From NCBI GenBank assembly GCA_045123575.1, contig JBGVKG010000044.1, forward strand, positions 1 to 26,682: a stretch of 26,682 nt of DNA. The letters run 5' to 3'. The position numbers and the translations under genes are program-made. The stretch's first letter is position 1, and every line of letters starts with the position of its first letter. Shown in pieces: positions 1-8,484 of the stretch. A model generated the notes under the pieces. It saw only the letters and a program-made list of their open reading frames with translations, was not told the DNA's origin and ran no database searches. Source of the stretch: SVEL01 sp045123575 (GTDB taxonomy: Bacteria; Bacillota; Clostridia; Lachnospirales; Lachnospiraceae).

Positions 1-40
1 CGAGCCACGGATGGCGAGTAGGAGGCGGTTGCGCATACAT

Positions 41-85
41 AAAAAAGTTACAGGCAAAGACCTTAGATAATCTTTTGCCTGTAAC
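41..85 (-). terminator. Rho-independent terminator of proS
   Basis: A hairpin with arms at 47-60 and 71-85 (GTTACAGGCAAAGA pairing with its complement, one bulged base) has a 10-nt loop. Read on the minus strand it is followed by a run of six T (46-41). It lies about 55 bases beyond the proS stop codon. Confidence 0.85.
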
Positions 86-138
86 CTAGAATAAAACTAT
101 ATCCTTAATACCAAGCCCTTAGTAATACAAACTAGAAT

Positions 139-1875
139 TTATTTTACATGCTCATTAATCTTTGCGAACATCTCTGCTCTGATTTCCATAACTTTATCTA
201 TTACTTCGTCCTTGTTTACCTTCATAGAGATTGACTTATCTCTGCTAACGATTTCAACAAGTCCTTCCTGAAGATTCTTTGGACCTACAATAACTCTAAT
301 AGGAGCACCAATAAGATCTGCATCAGCAAACATTGCACCTGGACGTACATCATCTCTATCATCATAGATAACTTCCATTCCATTGTTCTGCATCTTAGCA
401 TACAAATCATCTGCAAATGCCTTTGCCTCAGCATCATCTGCTCTAAGAAGACACATATGAATCTCCCATGGAGCTATAGAGATAGGCCATACCGGGCCGT
501 AATCATCATGCTTAACCTCACAAACACTGGCTGCCATACGGCCTACACCGATACCATAACAACCCATGATTGCATACTGTGACTCGCCATTCTCATCAAG
601 GTATGTAAGTCCCATAGACTTAGAGTACTTTGTACCAAGCTGGAATATATTACCAACCTCGATACCTCTCTGTACCGTGATAGTTTTCTTACCACAACAT
701 GGACAGATGCCACCCTCTACTATCTTAGCAGCATCTACATACTCTACAGAACCGTAATCTCTTTCAATATTGAATCCTGTAACATGGTAGTCTGTCTTAT
801 TAGCACCTGCTACAAGATTATCAAGTCCCTTAAGTGAGCTATCAAAGAATACTGTAACATTCTCTGGAAGACCCTTTGGACCGATAAATCCAGCTACAAT
901 GCCACTCTCCTCTGTGATAACACCTGGATGTATATTTTCTCCAACAAGCTTTGTAAGCTTAGCCTCATTTACATCTAAATCGCCTCTGATAAATACGATA
1001 ACGTAAGCATCATCAGCATTCTTCTGATATACAACAGCCTTACATGTCTGTGTTACAGGCACCTTAAGGAATGCTGCAACCTCCTCAATAGTCTTCTCAT
1101 TAGGTGTATGAACTTCTACCATATCAGCCATAGGGATAAGGTTTTCATTCTCGATAATGCTGTCAGCCGCTTCCATATTAGCTCTGTAATCACACTCTGT
1201 ACATATAGCGATTGAATCTTCTCCTACTGGTGTAAGAAGCATATACTCATGTGATACACTACCACCCATCATACCAGAGTCAGATGCAACTGCAACTACC
1301 TCAGGAATACCACATCTAGCAAAGATACGATTGTATGACTCGTAACACTTATCATAATAAGCCTCTAAATCCTCCTGTGATGTATGGAATGAGTAAGCAT
1401 CCTTCATTGTAAACTCACGCACTCTGATAAGACCTGCTCTAGGTCTAGCCTCATCACGGAACTTTGTCTGAATCTGATATATCATAAATGGATACTTGGC
1501 ATAGCTATTAGCATACTCCTTAACAAGATGAACTGATGCCTCCTCATGTGTCATACCAAGAATCATACGAGAGCCGCTTCTATCCTTAAATCTAAGAAGC
1601 TCCTCTCCTACGCTCTCATAACGGCCAGACTCATCCCATAAGCTACCTGGAAGCACAACTGGGAACATAACTTCCTGACCATCTATCTTGTCCATCTCCT
1701 CACGGATAATGTTCTCTATCTTCTTTGTCACTCTCTTTGCTGGTGGGTAAAGCGAGAAGATACCATTAGATACATGCTTGATATATCCACCTCTTACCAT
1801 CAATGCGTGACTATCAACAACACAATCTGATGGACGCTCTTTAAATCTGTTTCCTACTAAATTTCTGATTTTCAT
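139..1875 (-). CDS. proS: Prolyl-tRNA synthetase (bacterial type, with editing domain)
   Basis: This 578-aa class II aminoacyl-tRNA synthetase charges tRNA(Pro) with proline in the cytoplasm. The N-terminus (RFKERPSD, then GGYIKHVSNGIFS) matches the bacterial ProRS start. Motif 2 is near residues 138-162 (FRDEARPRAGLIRVREF) and motif 3 near 436-451 (GCYGIGVGRMA). Between them, about residues 230-385, is a YbaK-like insertion domain that in this family hydrolyses mischarged Ala-tRNA(Pro). It keeps the conserved lysine (TCKAVVYQ, Lys279). A Cys-rich stretch, CPCCGKK, follows the insertion, and the C-terminal anticodon-binding domain is present. The length fits the long bacterial form (about 565-575 aa). 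No strong ribosome binding site precedes the ATG; the start was chosen by protein similarity. A terminator follows the gene. Confidence 0.97.
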   Translation of the reverse strand: MKIRNLVGNRFKERPSDCVVDSHALMVRGGYIKHVSNGIFSLYPPAKRVTKKIENIIREEMDKIDGQEVMFPVVLPGSLWDESGRYESVGEELLRFKDRSGSRMILGMTHEEASVHLVKEYANSYAKYPFMIYQIQTKFRDEARPRAGLIRVREFTMKDAYSFHTSQEDLEAYYDKCYESYNRIFARCGIPEVVAVASDSGMMGGSVSHEYMLLTPVGEDSIAICTECDYRANMEAADSIIENENLIPMADMVEVHTPNEKTIEEVAAFLKVPVTQTCKAVVYQKNADDAYVIVFIRGDLDVNEAKLTKLVGENIHPGVITEESGIVAGFIGPKGLPENVTVFFDSSLKGLDNLVAGANKTDYHVTGFNIERDYGSVEYVDAAKIVEGGICPCCGKKTITVQRGIEVGNIFQLGTKYSKSMGLTYLDENGESQYAIMGCYGIGVGRMAASVCEVKHDDYGPVWPISIAPWEIHMCLLRADDAEAKAFADDLYAKMQNNGMEVIYDDRDDVRPGAMFADADLIGAPIRVIVGPKNLQEGLVEIVSRDKSISMKVNKDEVIDKVMEIRAEMFAKINEHVK

Positions 1876-2014
1876 TTCTGCAGCCCGGATCTACCATAGA
1901 ATTGTTACCCATTGGATTATTGCCAATTCCTTATAGACCCATTTCCTTTCGTTTATATTAGTTTTAAACTATAGTTATTTATATCTTTATAATTATAGCC
2001 TTTCTTCTAGAATA

Positions 2015-2845
2015 CTAGTTTTCGCTTATACTTCTAAGAAGTGCTATTTCATTAGCATATCCTGCCTCGTCATTTGGCGTCTCTAGTATAAATGGCTTAT
2101 CCATAAGCGCTGGATGATTTATAATACGCTTCATAGCATCTAAACCAATATTTCCCTCACCTATCTTTTGGTGTCTATCCTTGTGACTACCCATTTCATT
2201 CATACTATCATTAAGATGTATAGCTTTAAGTCTATCCAAACCTATCACTCTGTCAAACTCGTTTAATACACCATCAAGGTCGTTAACTATATCATAGCCT
2301 GCATCCCAAACATGACATGTATCTAAACATACGCCAAGCTTATCCTTCAGCTCAACTCTGTCTATAATTTCACGAAGTTCCTCAAAGTTTCTTCCAACCT
2401 CACTGCCTTTACCTGCCATAGTTTCCAGTAGCACGGTAGTTGTCTGCTCTGGCTTTAAAACCTTATTTAAAACCTCAGCAATCATCTCTATGCCCTTCTC
2501 TGCTCCCTGTCCAACATGCGAACCCGGATGGAAGTTGTAGTAATTATGAGGTGTGTACTCCATACGTTTTAAGTCATCTTCTAACATTTCTATAGCAAAC
2601 TGACGTATATTCTCTTTTTCAGCACAAGCATTCATAGTATATGGTGCATGCGCTACGAGTTTTCCAAAGCCTGCCTCACCGGCTAAAGCAAGAAATGCTT
2701 CAACATCACTTTCTACTATTTCTTTTGCACTACCCCCACGGGGATTTCTTGTAAAGAAAGCAAATGTATTTGCTCCCAACTCTATAGCCTGCTTACCCAT
2801 AGCTTTATAGCCTTTGGATGCAGACAGATGACAACCGATGTACAT
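2015..2845 (-). CDS. nfo: Endonuclease IV (AP endonuclease)
   Basis: This 276-aa TIM-barrel enzyme cleaves DNA 5' of abasic sites in base excision repair, using three zinc ions. The family motifs are all visible in order: HAPYTMNA, HPGSHVGQG, the Glu in LLETMAG, CLDTCHVWDAG, HLNDSMNEMGSHKDRH and the terminal ETPN. Together these supply the usual His/Asp/Glu zinc ligands. The N-terminus MYIGCHLSASKGY is typical and the length matches the family (about 275-285 aa). A GGAGG at 2852-2856 sits six bases before the ATG. The gene starts 20 bases after a small zinc-ribbon gene on the same strand, so the two are probably cotranscribed. Confidence 0.97.
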   Translation of the reverse strand: MYIGCHLSASKGYKAMGKQAIELGANTFAFFTRNPRGGSAKEIVESDVEAFLALAGEAGFGKLVAHAPYTMNACAEKENIRQFAIEMLEDDLKRMEYTPHNYYNFHPGSHVGQGAEKGIEMIAEVLNKVLKPEQTTTVLLETMAGKGSEVGRNFEELREIIDRVELKDKLGVCLDTCHVWDAGYDIVNDLDGVLNEFDRVIGLDRLKAIHLNDSMNEMGSHKDRHQKIGEGNIGLDAMKRIINHPALMDKPFILETPNDEAGYANEIALLRSISEN

Positions 2846-2865
2846 AGGTAACCTCCAAATATACT

Positions 2866-3072
2866 TTATTTTCTTCTATCGCGTTTCTTAAGTAATTTCT
2901 CTGGCTCTTTCACATAACTTCGAACCACAGTACCACAGTTTCTACATACTATATAGTGTAATGATGTTCCTGAGAATCCCGAATCACCATATACGGTTGC
3001 ATACCCATCCTGTTTTCCTTCTACATATTGAGTACAGTAACAATACTTACATGGTTCTCCATTTAAAATCAT
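2866..3072 (-). CDS. Small zinc-ribbon protein, function unknown
   Basis: This 68-aa protein has two cysteine clusters, CKYCYC near residues 8-13 and CRNC near 43-46, spaced as in a four-cysteine zinc ribbon. It ends in a very basic tail (KLLKKRDRRK). The ATG is preceded by AAGGAG with seven bases of spacing, so it is probably translated. It sits 20 bases upstream of nfo in the same direction. The fold is inferred from the Cys pattern; I do not recognise a named family. The zinc ribbon and basic tail are compatible with nucleic-acid binding, but co-location with a repair gene is the only functional hint. Confidence 0.75.
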   Translation of the reverse strand: MILNGEPCKYCYCTQYVEGKQDGYATVYGDSGFSGTSLHYIVCRNCGTVVRSYVKEPEKLLKKRDRRK

Positions 3073-3128
3073 AATAATCTCCTTATCTTTGGAACATTTA
3101 TTTTTAGCTTCCTTTTATCTTGCACTAA

Positions 3129-4493
3129 TTAGTTTTTGAAACTATGAATAGGAGCTGGTATTCTTCCGCCTCTATTTACAAATGCATCACATGAGAAGTT
3201 ATTAACTGGCATAACTGGGGCATATCCAAGTAAACCGCCAAACTCAACCATCTCGCCAACCTTCTTGCCAGGTACTGGGATAATACGAACGGCGGTTGTC
3301 TTCTGATTAATCATACCGATAGCAGCCTCATCTGCGATAATACCTGAAATAGTTGTAGCCTTTGTATCTCCTGGTATAGCTATCATATCTAATCCAACTG
3401 AACATACACAAGTCATAGCCTCAAGCTTCTCAAGTGTAAGTGCTCCCATATTAACTGCATCTATCATTCCCTGGTCCTCGCTGACCGGGATAAATGCACC
3501 ACTAAGACCACCTACATAGGAAGATGCCATAACACCACCCTTCTTAACCTGATCATTAAGAAGTGCCAATGCAGCTGTTGTTCCTGGAGCGCCAACTCTC
3601 TCAAGACCAATCTCCTCTAAAATCTCTGCTACTGAGTCACCAACTGCTGGTGTTGGAGCAAGAGATAAATCTATAATACCAAATGGCACGCCAAGTCTCT
3701 TTGAAGCCTCCTGTGCCACAAGCTGTCCCACTCTAGTTACCTTGAATGCAGTCTTCTTTATAGTCTCACAAAGTACCTCAAAGTTCTTTCCTCTAACCTT
3801 GCTAAGTGCATTCTTTACTACACCAGGTCCAGAAACACCTACATTTATAATACAATCTGCCTCTGTAACACCATGAAATGCACCAGCCATAAATGGGTTG
3901 TCATCAGGAGCATTACAAAATACAACTAGCTTTGCACAGCCAAGGCACGCTGCATCCTTTGTTATCTCATCAGTTTCTACGATAACCTCACCCATAAGCT
4001 TAACTGCATCCATGTTAAGACCAGTCTTTGTCGAACCAACATTTACAGAGCTACATACTCTATCCGTCTGAGCTAGTGCCTGTGGAATAGAGCGAATCAT
4101 CATTTCCTCTGCTGGTGTCATACCCTTAGACACAAGGCATGAGTAACCACCGATAAAGTTTACTCCTACCTCCTTTGCTGCCTTATCAAGAGTCTTTGCT
4201 ATGCTAACAAAATCCTCTGTAGACTTACAAGCAGAAGCTCCTACTAAACCTATAGGTGTAACTGATATTCTCTTATTAACGATAGGAATACCTATCTCTT
4301 TTTCTATCTCATTACCAGTAGCTACAAGGTCCTTTGCCTTTGTAGTTATCTTCTTATATATTTTTTCGTTTAACTTATCTATATCGCTATCAATACAGTC
4401 AAGAAGGCTGATACCCATAGTAATGGTACGGACATCAAGATTCTCATGTTCAACCATATCGTTAGTTTCTTTTACTTCGAATAAATTAATCAT
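3129..4493 (-). CDS. UPF0210 / DUF711 (PFL family) protein
   Basis: This 454-aa protein belongs to the UPF0210 (DUF711, 'PFL family') group by its N-terminal block (ENLDVRTITMGISLLDC) and the typical stretches VTPIGLVGASAC, NFIGGYSCLV and ADCIINVGVSGPGVV. The fold is related to the glycyl-radical/pyruvate formate-lyase barrel, but no glycyl-radical loop is apparent and the biochemical role is not established. The length matches the family (about 450 aa). In many Firmicutes it lies next to an ACT-domain protein of the UPF0237 family, as here (4694-4966). The ATG is preceded by TAGGAGAAAAGTC. The 200-base gap to the ACT gene contains a hairpin and is described separately. Confidence 0.93.
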   Translation of the reverse strand: MINLFEVKETNDMVEHENLDVRTITMGISLLDCIDSDIDKLNEKIYKKITTKAKDLVATGNEIEKEIGIPIVNKRISVTPIGLVGASACKSTEDFVSIAKTLDKAAKEVGVNFIGGYSCLVSKGMTPAEEMMIRSIPQALAQTDRVCSSVNVGSTKTGLNMDAVKLMGEVIVETDEITKDAACLGCAKLVVFCNAPDDNPFMAGAFHGVTEADCIINVGVSGPGVVKNALSKVRGKNFEVLCETIKKTAFKVTRVGQLVAQEASKRLGVPFGIIDLSLAPTPAVGDSVAEILEEIGLERVGAPGTTAALALLNDQVKKGGVMASSYVGGLSGAFIPVSEDQGMIDAVNMGALTLEKLEAMTCVCSVGLDMIAIPGDTKATTISGIIADEAAIGMINQKTTAVRIIPVPGKKVGEMVEFGGLLGYAPVMPVNNFSCDAFVNRGGRIPAPIHSFKN

Positions 4494-4637
4494 GACTTTT
4501 CTCCTATTTTATTCTTATATTCTTTGACTCTTAGTTAAACTAGCTACTTCGCTTTTTCAAAGCTCTCGCAGCTACACTATTCGTAATTCCGACCTAACGC
4601 TCTACATTACTCATACTGTACATTCGTCAAATAAACC

Positions 4638-4676
4638 GATAAGATTTTATGCAAGCATAAATCTTATCTTTTTATT
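4638..4676. other. Hairpin between the ACT and UPF0210 genes
   Basis: Arms 4638-4652 and 4655-4668 pair with one bulged base, giving a tight AT-rich stem. The T-rich tract (4669 onward) is on the plus-strand side. It therefore looks like a terminator for plus-strand transcription, which is antisense to the operon. On the minus strand the sequence after the stem is only weakly T-rich (GGTTTATTTG), so read-through into the UPF0210 gene is likely. Whether it attenuates that gene cannot be told from sequence. Confidence 0.55.
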
Positions 4677-4693
4677 TTCCTCATTGTTTAACA

Positions 4694-4966
4694 CTATATT
4701 CTATGCATTATGTTAAAGATATCCTCTGACTGCATCTTTATCTGAACACCTATCTGCTCACCAAGCTCAGCCATCTCATCAGCTAACTGTCCAAACTTCT
4801 TCTCTGCACTGTTCGCATCAACTATCATCATCATATTAAAATAATCCTGCACGATAGTCTGTGAAATATCTAAAATATTTACATTATTATCTGCAAGATA
4901 TGTACATACCTTTGCTATAATACCTACTGTATCCTTACCTACTACAGTAATAACTGTCTTCTTCAT
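4694..4966 (-). CDS. ACT-domain protein, UPF0237 family
   Basis: This 90-aa protein is a single ACT domain. The N-terminal KTVITVVGKDTVGIIAKV is the typical first strand and ligand-binding turn of glycine-cleavage-repressor-like (GcvR/UPF0237) proteins, and NVNILDISQTI forms the next helix-strand. ACT domains usually bind amino acids or other small ligands and transmit allosteric signals; the ligand here is unknown. The ATG has AGGAAGG upstream with good spacing. The gene precedes the UPF0210 gene on the same strand, a recurrent pairing in Clostridia and Bacilli. This suggests the ACT protein senses a ligand for, or regulates, its UPF0210 partner (inference). Confidence 0.94.
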   Translation of the reverse strand: MKKTVITVVGKDTVGIIAKVCTYLADNNVNILDISQTIVQDYFNMMMIVDANSAEKKFGQLADEMAELGEQIGVQIKMQSEDIFNIMHRI

Positions 4967-5013
4967 ACGAAACCTTCCTTTCTATATGTGGTTAATAAAC
5001 CATAATCGTTTCT

Positions 5014-5042
5014 ATTATAAATAATTCATTTGATTATTTCAA
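5014..5042 (-). promoter_or_regulatory. Sigma-A-type promoter of the ACT-UPF0210 operon
   Basis: On the minus strand, a -35 TTGAAA (5042-5037) and a perfect -10 TATAAT (5019-5014) are separated by 17 bases. They lie about 50 bases upstream of the ACT gene start. A small inverted repeat, TGGTTaataAACCA, lies between the -10 and the ribosome binding site. Confidence 0.7.
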
Positions 5043-5064
5043 CCATTAAAGTATTAAATTATAA

Positions 5065-5109
5065 GAAAAAACTGGTATGATGTCACATTTTGAACAACAT
5101 CATACCAGT
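5065..5109 (-). terminator. Rho-independent terminator of the pepD-walJ-lipoprotein operon
   Basis: A perfect 13-bp stem (5071-5083 with 5097-5109, ACTGGTATGATGT) encloses a 13-nt loop. On the minus strand it is followed by a T-rich tract (5070-5065). It sits about 75 bases beyond the stop codon of the lipoprotein gene ending at 5184. Confidence 0.9.
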
Positions 5110-5183
5110 TAAACACTTAATTATTATACCATAGAATTTTCTACCTAAGTTTTAATCTATCATACTGGTCGTATTTACCAAAC

Positions 5184-6050
5184 CTATTTCTTTGTCTTCT
5201 TTAAATATGAAACATACGCATTAAATAACGACTTCTCTACATCTTCTTCCATAAACTCCTGCTTTCCACCACAGTTATTTACCTTGGTATATCCGTTAAG
5301 ATAACCATTAAGTATCTCATCATACTGTTCCTTCGTTATCTTTTCACCATCACAGTTATAGTACACCTTATACTTTGTTTCCATTTCCTCTGTATACATG
5401 CCGATATACTCTGTTCCATTTTCATTATAATCATATACATATACACTATATTCAGTGATATCCCTTGATTCAGTATCTATAGCATATCTATATGACTGCT
5501 CTACCGTACGGAAATTACCCTCAAGATTTTTGTATGTAGTCATATTGTTATATGAATATATATTATGCTGTTTTACATATTTTCCATCTATATACACATA
5601 AGCCCATCCACTTAATATACCTGTTGCATTACACTCCAAAGTACAAAACTCTGGCACACCGTCTAGGTTAAAGTCATAAAATCCAGCTCGTTCAATAAAT
5701 GTATCAAACTCATAGCCATTCTCCTGCTCATAAGACGCAACATATTCATCTCTAGCCTTCTTCGCTGCTGCTACCAGCTTATCACGCTGTCCATCATCCG
5801 GTATAGGCTCTGTTGTTGGTTCTTCTGTTGTTGTCTCCTCAGTAGTTTGCTGTTCTGATGAAGTTTCCTGCTTGCTTGTCTCATTGTTTTTTGATTCATC
5901 ACTATCACTTGTACCATCTGATACATTATCAAGGGTTGACTGACCTTCTGTCTTATCTACATCATTACCAGCTCCACAACCTACCATAAGCATGCATACC
6001 AGACTTACTACCAGTACATTCTTAAACATTTTTCTCATTCTATTAAACAT
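5184..6050 (-). CDS. Secreted lipoprotein of unknown function
   Basis: This 288-aa protein has a basic N-terminus, a hydrophobic stretch and a lipobox (LMVGC), so it should be lipid-anchored outside the membrane. Residues just after the Cys form a Ser/Thr/Glu/Gln-rich linker (repeated TTEE, TTEP) of about 60 residues. A globular domain follows, containing a DFNLDGVPEF segment that resembles the Asp/Asn-rich calcium loops common in clostridial surface proteins. I do not recognise the domain. An ATG at 6056 is only 2 bases from the AGGAGG (6059-6064), whereas the ATG at 6050 has 8 bases of spacing, so 6050 was chosen. The AGGAGG overlaps the stop codon of the upstream walJ-like gene, so translation is probably coupled. 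Confidence 0.88.
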   Translation of the reverse strand: MFNRMRKMFKNVLVVSLVCMLMVGCGAGNDVDKTEGQSTLDNVSDGTSDSDESKNNETSKQETSSEQQTTEETTTEEPTTEPIPDDGQRDKLVAAAKKARDEYVASYEQENGYEFDTFIERAGFYDFNLDGVPEFCTLECNATGILSGWAYVYIDGKYVKQHNIYSYNNMTTYKNLEGNFRTVEQSYRYAIDTESRDITEYSVYVYDYNENGTEYIGMYTEEMETKYKVYYNCDGEKITKEQYDEILNGYLNGYTKVNNCGGKQEFMEEDVEKSLFNAYVSYLKKTKK

Positions 6051-6062
6051 TTTCATTTCCTC

Positions 6063-6866
6063 CTATACGTCAAAGTATTCTGTAACACACTCTCTTTTTG
6101 CCACCTCTATATCAAAGTCATCTGCCTTATACGGACTGTCGCTTAGATTTATCTCTGCTCGTACACTTTCAAATGCTAAATCTGGATAATTATTCTCCTT
6201 GCTTAGATGACCCAAATATACTTTTTTCATCTTGTCTGACAAAATATTATCAAGTAACCTTCCTGCCACCTCGTTACAGAGATGTCCATAATTACTTAGT
6301 ATTCTTTGCTTAAGATAATATGGATATGTACCTACTTGTAACATTTTCACATCATGATTAGCCTCAAGCAAAACAGCATCCAAGTTCTGTAGCTTATCTA
6401 CTATATAGTCATTAAAATGCCCCATATCTGTTGCTATAGCTACCGACTTTCCATTGTAGCTATCTGTTATACGGTAGCCGCATGGATTAACTGCATCATG
6501 AGATATGGAAAATGGATGAACCTTCAAACCGCCTATCTCATAGTCTGAGTCAGGAAATACTCCATTAAGCAAGGAATAATCCACCTTTTCAAGATATTTT
6601 GACGTCGTTAATGCCTCCATGGTCTCATTAGTACCATAAACAGGTATATCATTCTTTCTAAGTACTACTCCCAAACCACTTATATGATCAGAGTGCTCGT
6701 GAGTCACCAGCACTCCTGTCATATCTGATAATGTAAGCCCTATACTATTAAGGCCTTCCTCTATTCGTTTTCTACTGATGCCTGCATCGATGAGCAGGTG
6801 TGTATTATCGTTTCCTACGTATATACAATTACCACTGCTTCCGCTGGCAATACTCATTATTCGCAT
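6063..6866 (-). CDS. MBL-fold metallo-hydrolase, WalJ/YycJ-like
   Basis: This 267-aa metallo-beta-lactamase-fold protein begins MRIMSIASGSSGNC, the typical start of YycJ/WalJ-like enzymes. It carries the di-metal motif THEHSDH plus later ligands in SISHDAVNP, ATDMGHFND, LEANHD and HLSKENN. The family is thought to be exonuclease-like and linked to DNA replication and cell-wall signalling in Bacillus; here the role is by similarity only. A TTG at 6890 would extend the frame by 8 residues, but GGGAGG lies just before the ATG at 6866 and similarity begins there, so 6866 was chosen. It lies 29 bases after the dipeptidase stop and overlaps the ribosome binding site of the downstream lipoprotein gene. 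The adjacent walRK-type two-component genes seen in Bacillus are absent. Confidence 0.92.
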   Translation of the reverse strand: MRIMSIASGSSGNCIYVGNDNTHLLIDAGISRKRIEEGLNSIGLTLSDMTGVLVTHEHSDHISGLGVVLRKNDIPVYGTNETMEALTTSKYLEKVDYSLLNGVFPDSDYEIGGLKVHPFSISHDAVNPCGYRITDSYNGKSVAIATDMGHFNDYIVDKLQNLDAVLLEANHDVKMLQVGTYPYYLKQRILSNYGHLCNEVAGRLLDNILSDKMKKVYLGHLSKENNYPDLAFESVRAEINLSDSPYKADDFDIEVAKRECVTEYFDV

Positions 6867-6895
6867 AGTTCCTCCCAGTAAATTTGCCAAGAAAT

Positions 6896-8359
6896 TTACT
6901 CAATATTCTCTAAAATAGACTTCACGAAATCATACATCTTTGCTGTTGATGATATAGACACTCTCTCGTCTGTAGTATGAATATCATACATCTGTGGACC
7001 AAATGATACTACATCAAGCTCTGGCTTCTTCTCTAATATATAGCCGCACTCCAGTCCTGCATGTATCAAATCTATCTTCAGTTCCTCACCGTACTTCTCC
7101 TTGTACACCTTGCACAATAGCTGTTGCAATGGTGAATTAGCCTTATAAGCCCACTCAGGATACTCACCCTCAGACTTGAATGTTCCACCTGTAAGCTTGG
7201 CAAGTGTCTCTATACGGTCTGCTATCAGATACTTTCTACTCTTAACCGAACTTCTAATAGACATATGCATAAGCACTACGCCATTATCTGTCTTAAGAAT
7301 ACCCATATTCATAGATGTCTCTACCAGCCCATTCATTCCCGGTACTCTGTACTGTGGTCCAAATGGCACAAGGCTCATAAATGCCAATATATTGTCAGTT
7401 GCCTTTCTAGATGCGGCAGTAAATATGCCATACTCTCCATCAGACAATTCAATACTAATATTTTCATCAGAGATTGCATACTCATTCTTAATAATGGATG
7501 TTATCTCTGACAATATTTCTGAAAGTTTCGCCATCTTTTCTTCTACTTCCTCATGGCCGTGAAGCACAAATATGGCAGTACTTTCCTTTGTTATAACATT
7601 ATCCTTAGCACCACCATTTAAGCTTGTAACTCTGATGGCAATTCTATCATTAATATACTTAAGTACACGGCCTAACAGCATGTTTGCATTTGCTCTTTCA
7701 TTGTGTATCTCGGCACCTGAATGTCCACCCTTAAGACCACTAACCTTAAGTCTGTATATTACACCTGCTACCTCTGCAAGCTCCATATCAAATGTAACCT
7801 CTGCTGACTTACCACCTGCACAACCTACAGTTATGATGCCATCATCCTCGCTATCAAGATTTAACATATATTTTCCTGTGATATCTGACATATCAAGTCC
7901 CATAGCACCATCCATACCTGTTTCTTCATCTATAGTGAATATAACCTCCAGATTAGGATGCTTGATACTATCATCATCCAACAATGCCAATCCAGCCGCT
8001 ACAGCTATACCATTATCAGCTCCAAGTGTTGTCTTATTAGCTGTTATAAAGTCCCCATCTACTATAAGCTCTATTGGATCCTTCATAAAATCATGATTGC
8101 TGTCTGGGTCCTTCTCGGCCACCATATCTAAGTGTCCCTGTATGATAACACCTGGCTTATTCTCATATCCTGATGTAGCCTTTTTCTTTATAACCACATT
8201 TCCAAGCTCATCCTGTCTTACATCTAAGCCTCTCTCCTTGGCAAATGCTACGCAGTAATCACTGGCTGCTTTTGTATTTCCAGAACCTCTAGGTATCTTC
8301 GATATCTCCTCAAAATAGTAAAATATCTTTTCAGGTTGTAAATTATATTTTTCTAACAT
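6896..8359 (-). CDS. pepD: Aminoacyl-histidine dipeptidase (beta-Ala-His dipeptidase), M20C
   Basis: This 487-aa cytoplasmic zinc peptidase hydrolyses Xaa-His and other dipeptides. Metal-site motifs of family M20 are present in order: GHLDMV near residue 76, TLGADNGIAVA near 111, DEETGMDG near 144, LDSED near 170 and the C-terminal HAGLECG and IHTTDER. The dimerisation domain lies between roughly 200 and 380. The length matches PepD (about 480-490 aa). An ATG at 8365 has little spacing from the weak GTGAGAG signal. The ATG at 8359 gives the usual MLE.. start, so it was chosen. The gene is first in an operon with the walJ-like and lipoprotein genes and is divergent from the YlbJ-like gene. Confidence 0.95.
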   Translation of the reverse strand: MLEKYNLQPEKIFYYFEEISKIPRGSGNTKAASDYCVAFAKERGLDVRQDELGNVVIKKKATSGYENKPGVIIQGHLDMVAEKDPDSNHDFMKDPIELIVDGDFITANKTTLGADNGIAVAAGLALLDDDSIKHPNLEVIFTIDEETGMDGAMGLDMSDITGKYMLNLDSEDDGIITVGCAGGKSAEVTFDMELAEVAGVIYRLKVSGLKGGHSGAEIHNERANANMLLGRVLKYINDRIAIRVTSLNGGAKDNVITKESTAIFVLHGHEEVEEKMAKLSEILSEITSIIKNEYAISDENISIELSDGEYGIFTAASRKATDNILAFMSLVPFGPQYRVPGMNGLVETSMNMGILKTDNGVVLMHMSIRSSVKSRKYLIADRIETLAKLTGGTFKSEGEYPEWAYKANSPLQQLLCKVYKEKYGEELKIDLIHAGLECGYILEKKPELDVVSFGPQMYDIHTTDERVSISSTAKMYDFVKSILENIE

Positions 8360-8432
8360 ATACATCTCTCACTTTCTATATCTTATCATCATTTCATTTA
8401 AGCTATATAGTAATATACATAAAAATGTATGG

Positions 8433-8462
8433 TTGCTTATTTTTACACATACACTATATAAA
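8433..8462 (+). promoter_or_regulatory. Possible promoter of the YlbJ-like gene
   Basis: TTGCTT (8433-8438) and TATAAA (8457-8462) are 18 bases apart, just upstream of the ATG at 8485. The predicted leader would be under 20 bases. The match is moderate in an AT-rich divergent region that must also hold the pepD promoter, and an inverted repeat ATACAT-AAAA-ATGTAT lies nearby (about 8416-8431). Confidence 0.35.
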
Positions 8463-8484
8463 TATACTACAAAGTGTGACCATA

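Noticed and set aside
1876..2014. T-box leader upstream of proS
   Set aside because: No T-box consensus (AGGGTGGNACCGCG) or terminator/antiterminator pair is present. Only small inverted repeats (ATTGG/CCAAT, GAATTG/CAATTC) and weak promoter-like sequence were seen.
7572..8096. 174-codon plus-strand frame antisense to pepD
   Set aside because: pepD on the other strand has complete M20 motifs. This frame has no ribosome binding site or recognisable domain.
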